A stretch of DNA of 64,000 nt from Pyrocephalus nanus (lineage: Eukaryota; Chordata; Aves; Passeriformes; Tyrannidae): contig CM076263.1 in NCBI GenBank assembly GCA_038380795.1, positions 12,824,709-12,888,708 on the forward strand, in the 5' to 3' direction. Positions 57,376-64,000 of the stretch are shown piece after piece. A program made the translations under genes and the position numbers. Position 1 is the stretch's first letter, and every line of letters starts with the position of its first letter. The notes beneath the pieces are model-generated. The model searched no databases, was not told the origin of the DNA, and saw only the letters and a list, made by a program, of their open reading frames with translations.

Positions 57376-60300
57376 TATCTGTGAGCTTCTGCTTTACATC
57401 ATCTTGATTTTTGACATGTCTAAGGCCAGAATGTCAAAGTTATTTAGATGCTTAACTTCCGTTGAACTCAGTGGGTGGTGTGGAGACTTGAATGTGGAAG
57501 GGGAGGTAGAAGAATAAATTTGCCAAATATTTTCCTCATCTTAATTCAGTTAAACTAAATCCAGTATACTGAGTGCTCAGGATTCATCTGTGAGGATATG
57601 TGGAACCCGGTGTTGTCCCTCAGCAGGAGATGGCCATAAAAACATATCATGGAGTCAGTCATGGAAAGGAAGACCTGCAGTAACAGTACTGGAAATGTAT
57701 AAAGTGGCCACATGTAGTCATGACTGGTGCTCCTTTACTCTTTCTAATTAAATTATATGGAAGGTAATAGTGAGAGATTACTCAGGTGACAGCCTAATTT
57801 TCAGCAGTTTCAGCGATGGATGAGATTTGAAGATGAATAATTCTTTATTTTTCTTCTAAACGTGCAAACAACTCTTTACCTTTCCCCTGTTTACCTTGCC
57901 CTGGGACAGAAGAGAATTATGCAATAGCAGTGAAAGGAAGAGCTCTTTTAGAAAATTGGTTTTCTTGTATCTCTATTCCACAGCCCACATGTTGTTAGGG
58001 AGTCTGTTCAGGCTTGAGTGTCTCTGACTGGGAATATAGAAGGCCGAGGTTGATAACTCCCAATAGCCTGAATGTTCATTAGGGAGGACTACATTTGCAG
58101 AAAACTGGACAGTCAAAGCCAAATAATTTCTGATAAATCAACTGTGGTGTGAGAACAGAAGGATCCAAAAATTCCCAGAGATCCAGATACAAAAATTTAA
58201 GGACTGCACAGGGTTTCTCCGCCTTTAAAAAATGAAAAGTGTTGTCTTCACTGGGAATCTTCCTATCCTTTAAAATGAAGGCTCTACAAGTTTATTTGTA
58301 TTTCCGTGTGTTTGTGCACTCACCAGTGTTGCACAAACACATCTTCCTCTTAGTAGATTTACAAATCATTCTTTAGAGGCCTAGTTTTAGATGAATAATA
58401 CTCTTGGTTCTAAATATCCTCCATCCTCTGATTATTGTAGAATCAAATGGCTTGTCTGGGCTTGAAATTTTATGGAGGTCTTCAGTGATGGCCAGCTAAC
58501 ATCTCTAGAGCAATTTCTTTACCACAAATATTAACATCATAGATTTTTTCAAAAATATTTGCTCAAGGTTCAAAATTTACTCTTAATGAAGTTGCAGTGA
58601 GATTCTAGGCCAGGATATCATAGCTAAAAGTGAAACCAAGTTATTTAAAAATACTTTCATTTGCTAAGCTATAATTCATTTTTTACAGGCAGTGCGTCCT
58701 TTCTTATTTTTAATATTGGGAAAATAGAATTGTTTTTAAGCAATTGTAATAAGTGTGCAACTAAAGCATCATAAATGTGGATGAGAACCATACGCCATTT
58801 GAAGTACATCCCAATGTCACATTTATGTTCATTACGAGGAAAAATAAAAGTTGGGACAGAATAAAGAAACTTCAATAAGTGCATGGTAATTTTTCATTTC
58901 TTGGCTGAAGGTCCAACTGCTAGTTGCTCAAAAGCTGGGGTCAAACCAAGAACCTCTATCCCTAGAGAACAGATTGCTTGCAGTTGGTTCCCAGGATAGT
59001 TTTGCCAGGTTTCCCAGTTTCCAATACTGGCACAAAACTTTAACAAGATCCTCAAAATGGCTAAATTTAAAGTAGATAGTTCCTTGTATAGAGAATTCAT
59101 GGGGATTTTATGTGTTAGCTGATCTTCATACTCAGGTGAAATCCAGGGAGAAAAGTCAGTATTAGGTAAATAACAATAATTCATATAAAATTATTTTCCT
59201 CTAATCTTTATCTAATGTGATCAAGTTTTAAAATTTGCTTGTGATTAACTTTTGGAAACTGTTAGTTTATTACCTACAGTGAGAACTACCAGCTTTTGCA
59301 ATATTTACTATATTTTAATTTTTTCTTAACATATTATCTGAAAGAGCTCAGAAACTACTCAAAGTTTGATTTTGATTGTTATCAGTCCCATTCTACTCGA
59401 ATTATGAAGTTACTATCATATTTACATTAACCAATTTTTATTGTCCTTGTGCTTTAATGTTTTCAAGAAATCAAAATAAGATTATGGTCAAAGGAGGAAA
59501 GGAAAAAGGTAGCCTGCTACTTGTGTTCTGAAGTGAAAATTCTCCTCCCAACTGAGGTTTAGTAAGGGGGGTCTGGTACCTAACAGACTATATCACAACA
59601 AAACAAAACTCTTGTTCTCAAGGATAGTCTTCAGTTTTATCATAAAAGACGGTTTCATTTCAAATACAAACTGGTAAGATAACTATCTTATAAAAGTAAA
59701 TTTAGGTTTATGAGAGAGTTGAGAGCCAATTACGTCAAAAAGCCCTACATTATTTTTTTGTTATCACTACTTGTCAATAACCTTCAGAATTCATTTATTT
59801 CCCTGCATGAAGGAGAAAAATACATACTTTAGGGTAAATTTAGCTTTTGTTGCACAGATTTTTTTGCAAAATCTGTATGAAAGGGACATGCTACAGAAAT
59901 TATTCACTAGACAGTGCTGCACAATCATATGAAGTGGTCCTGAAAATGAGAATTTGTAGGGGAAAACTGCTAAACACAGAAAACAGAGCTAGAGGGGACT
60001 TCAGGACTTCATTAAATTATCCCCCTGCCACAAGGCAAGATCAACTGTACAAAAATTATTACTGTTCTTAAAGACCTCCAAAGACAAGACTCCATAAACT
60101 TCCACACAACCCGTTCCAAAGCTTCATTCTCCTTTCCACTAGAAAATTTCCCAGACTATAATGGGGTTTGGTTTTGTTTTTGTTTCTATAATTTATCTCA
60201 CTGTGCTTTTTCTATCATGGTGAGTATAGGCAACATCAAACTTTTTTCTTCATCATTTTTTAAAGATAATGAAGTACACTCAGTTCTATATGAGTGTGTA

Positions 60301-63174
60301 ACTATCAAGACAGGAACAACAATTCCAAAGTCAGGATAAGTCTGCTACATTGACTGATTAGAAAGTAAAGGTTATGGAATTATCTGTAACCTGAGAAAAT
60401 GTAATCTAAACTCAGTGGGAGAGGCCACTTTTTCTCCCCTTTTTTTTTTTTTTTTTTCTTTTCCCTCAAGCACACCACTTTCAGGCATCATACTGGGTTT
60501 AGCTTTTGTTCTTGTAAAAGTTATGAAAATTTCTACCATTGAATTTTGTTAAATAAGTTCTAATTGCAAAGGTTTATTTATTTTTAATGGGCCCTGGGAA
60601 GACTACATGGCAGACTCCTGTCACAAGGTTAAATCAACATATGTTGTACAAACCAAGAACATGGAGTTTTACTTCTAGATACTGCATGGCATTTGGAAGT
60701 TATGTAATCATTAAATTTGCTAATACAAGTAGGATAGTATATCTGCCATGCAACGTTAGCATGCCTGTCCAAACAAAATAAAAACAAACCCAACAGATTA
60801 TTTAGGTGTGAGCATAACACATGGATTCAGAAAGATTTGAGTACATTCTTCCAGGTCAACTGCAATTTAGGTGAAGGATGTGAAAATTTTTTTTTATGTC
60901 CAAGGTGACTCAAATATTTATGTAATTTTTGAATATTCTTGACTTCTTTTTCCTTTGGTTTGTTAATAGAATGTCAGAACTTTTGTGTACCATGTTAATG
61001 TAATAATGGATTTAAATTTTTTAACTTCATTACTAATATTCAAGTGTATAATCTCCAAAGATAATAAATCTCTTCCTAGAGGAAATGGGAAGTGGTTTCT
61101 GTAACATTCCTTAGTGGAATAAGAGATCAGAGGATGAAGAAATAAAGATGTCACATGATACATAATGTAAACCCAAAGCAAAGCTCCTCAGCTAAATGTA
61201 AATAGCCAGCAGGTTGTCTTTTACAACAAACAGTTTTGTCAAAATAAGGCTAATACCTTCCTTAATGTTGTTCTTGCTCTTTTTTGTTGGTTTTGGGAAA
61301 TCATGAGATGAGCTGTAGGAGCTTTAGAATGTCTAAACTTGCTGCAAGTGTACTGTACTGTGAAGAGCTGCATTCCAAGTTTTCAGTCACGCAAGAAAAG
61401 AAAAAGTTCCAGTAAGTATCTCTTTCAAGGTCATCTTGCGTTCATCTCTGAGACCAGATAGTCAGACACACTTAATACTAAGGCAATTTGATAGGACTAA
61501 AAGACTTGGACACTTAATATATGAGACCTGGGGGCACCAAAGCCCAAATTCCAGATCTTCTGAACTACTTGCATTGTGAATCCAACCCAAGAGGCATCCA
61601 GAGTACTGAGATTCTTGTGGGTTTTTTTCCACTGTAGGTTTTACAAGGGATTGGTAATCTGCTTCTGGGCAGGCCAGAATGGTTAAATCTTGACAGTTCT
61701 TTACTTGCCCTCAAGCACCTATCACATACCTAGTCTCCCTGTACTTCATAAGGAAGGAATTCTACCCTTTACCTCCTTGGTGGATACATCACAACCCAAT
61801 AACCAACCTTGCTGGGATTGCTGAGTGGCACCTCCAGCAGTACTCCATTGCTCACCATTCTCTCTTTTCCTTTCCCATCTGTTGGTTACAGCATTCACCC
61901 AAAGGCCCAGGGAGGGAACACAGCCCAATTGCCCAGAGTTAAAAGTCAACAGGAAGGCCATGAAACTACAGATAGGATAGATGGGAATTTGTATCTTTTC
62001 ATGGACTCCTTTTAATATGAAAAGTTCTGATTAGTGATCCCAAAGCATGACCATTAAATCTGTGAAAACGTCTTTAATTGCTAGTAGATGTTGTATGCTG
62101 GCAGTTTTGGAAATCCTGGAGTTCTTTGTAAGCACATTATCTAGCCATGAAAAGTATAGTGTCTTTCAGTAGGAAGTTGTTGAGTAGCCACTCTTTTTCC
62201 TAGTGGAATTGTTTGAGCATAAAAATTGTAAACTCTTCTCTTAAGTGCAGTTATCCTCAGAAAGTTACTTAAGCTTAAAGCAGAAGTTTTGTGAAATAGT
62301 CAGGAAAACAGTCATGCTCTGTGTGGAAATTGATAATACTAGGAAAAGTATGGTGCTTTCTGAAGACTTGCTTCTTGCATGAGGCATGGGCAGAGTCTGG
62401 GAGAGGAGGTTGAACCCAAAAAAGTCCTATGGGAGATTCCTGCTTTTTGGGCTGTCATTGTAATCACAGCTATGATAAATTGTTCAAATTTTTACTTTAT
62501 CTGTATCCAGAAAGACATTTGCAACAAAATGTCACTACTTCAGGTCATCTTTCTACTGATTAATATTTTCTCTAAGTTCTCACGTGAACAGTGAGGTTTC
62601 TTGTATGTTCTTTTTTTAAACTGTATCTGTCATGTCAAGGTTAAAAAGTTGTGGGTAAACAAACATGCTGTTGCTATTAAGCAGAACAGCTAATCTAGGG
62701 TGAAGCTGATTTATATGTTCTGAGTTGTAAAATACTGGAAATTCTCAAGCAGAGATCAAGGCTGTGATAGCACCATGGCACTAGAAAGTAATCTTCCAGC
62801 TAATGTAAAGAATTTTATTATTTTTTTGTTAACAATCCACATTTTAACAAGTCTCCTAAGAGTCAAGATCATCCTTAATGTAGTGCAGTCATAAATTATG
62901 GAATTGTAGGTCATATAAACCAGACCAATGCATTTGCCTCTGATAGCTCACTGTATTTTCATTTGATTTTTCTCATGAAAGGTAAAGTAGTTGTCAAGTT
63001 TACAGTTCCTTTTGCTGAAATCAATGGAGGCTTCTTTCCAGAGTCCCTTTGGAATTTGGATAAAGCTTTTTTACCTTTAGGTAAACAGTTTAGCAAAGAC
63101 TCATAACCTCAATCACATCCTTTCATGGCAGAGGGAGAAGGCAGAACAACACACTAGTCATTAATATTTTTGTT
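57376..63174. other. No recognised feature
   Basis: AT-rich DNA with a T-run at about 60437-60459. An open frame of 96 codons on the minus strand (58894-59184) has no family or splice support. Nothing else can be named. Confidence 0.45.
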
Positions 63175-64000
63175 TCATAGAATCATAGAATGTTAAGGAT
63201 TGGAAAGGGCCTTAAGGATCATCTAGTCTCCTGCCATCATCAGGTCTCCCCTGCCATTGGCAGGGACACCTCACTATAGCAGATTTCTCAAGGCCTTATC
63301 TAAGCTGGCCTTGAACGCTGCCAGGGTTGGGGCATCCACAACCTCTCTGAGCAATCTGTTTCAGTATCTCACCACCCTCACAGTAAATAATTTTTTTCCT
63401 AGTGTTTAATCTAAGTTTCCAGTCTTTCAGTTTGTGCCGATTACTCCTTGTCCCATCAGTACAGTTCCTGACAAAGAGTCCCTCTCAGGCTTCCCAGTAG
63501 CCCTCTTCAGCTACTGATAAGTTGCTATAAGATATCCACTCAACCTTCTCTTCTCCAGGTTGAACAACCCCAACTTTCCCAGTCTGTCTTCATAGGGGTG
63601 GTGCTCCAGTCCTCTTATCAACTTCTTGTCCCTCCTCTGGACTTGCTCCAACAGTTCCATGTCCTTCTCATATTGAGGCAACAGAATCATACACAGTATT
63701 CTAGGTGGGGTCTCATAAGAGCAGAGCAGGGGGGGAGAATCACCTCCTCATCCTGCTGGCTGTGCTTTTTTTGGTGCAGTCCAGGACTGAATTGGCTTTC
63801 TGATGCAAGCATATACTACTGGCTTATGTTGAGGTTTCCATCAGCCATCAACCAAGTCTTTCTCCACAGGGCTGCTCTCAGTCACTTCTCTGACAAACCT
63901 GTAGGTGTGTCTGGAATTAACATGACTCAGATGTAGGACTTTGCACTGTGCTTTGTTGAACTTCATAAGATTTGCATCAGCCCACATCTCAAGTCTGTCA
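63175..64000 (-). mobile_element. CR1: CR1 LINE 3' portion, running past the window end
   Basis: It begins with the reversed tail TCATAGAATCATAGAATG and continues through typical reversed 3'UTR and ORF2 wording: AAGGATCATCTAGTCTCCTG, then ACAACCTCTCTGAGCAATCT and CTTCTCTTCTCCAGGTTGAA. At the right edge it is still CR1. It is one of the better preserved CR1 copies here. Confidence 0.88.

Noticed and set aside
1..64000. CRISPR arrays, operons, bacterial-type promoters, tRNA or rRNA genes
   Set aside because: None seen. The window is vertebrate nuclear DNA and no regularly spaced repeats or RNA gene sequences were found by reading.

Overview
The window looks like avian nuclear DNA, most likely from a songbird. 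It is AT-rich, carries many CR1 LINE fragments with their direct-repeat tails, has long ERVL-type LTRs beginning TGTCRTGGTTTTGC, and shows no SINEs, tRNAs, rRNAs or compact genes. No host gene could be identified with confidence. Almost everything that can be named is a transposable element. The rest is AT-rich single-copy-looking sequence, either intergenic or within a large intron, with a few exon-like segments of unknown identity.

Layout. 681-1998 is a solo ERVL-type LTR (minus) with a 5-bp target duplication. 16949-18966 is an odd composite of the same LTR family: a minus-strand mini-provirus joined head to head to a plus-strand polypurine tract and LTR, the whole flanked by one 5-bp target duplication (GCTTC). 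CR1 LINE fragments lie at about 11.5, 22.8, 24.2, 26.6, 30.3-31.8, 51.6, 54.7-55.9, 57.3 and 63.2-64.0 kb, plus a very decayed LINE-like stretch at 43.8-44.7 kb. The CR1 at 30.3-31.8 kb keeps reverse transcriptase motifs.

31763-37025 holds a young class I (gammaretrovirus-like) provirus on the minus strand, next to that CR1. Its two 562-bp LTRs differ by eye at one base. It has a primer binding site, a 788-codon intact gag, an in-frame UGA followed by a well-formed candidate readthrough pseudoknot, and an intact-looking aspartic protease. The start of reverse transcriptase is fused in frame to the end of integrase. A short env transmembrane tail, a polypurine tract and a 4-bp target duplication complete it. 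Most of pol and env is gone, so it would need a helper to move, yet its LTRs say it moved recently.

The minus strand between 2.6 and 7.6 kb, the minus strand near 22.5 kb and the plus strand near 16.6 kb contain open segments bounded by plausible splice sites. They are listed as candidates only; splice-like signals also occur by chance here, as one control case in the rejected list shows.
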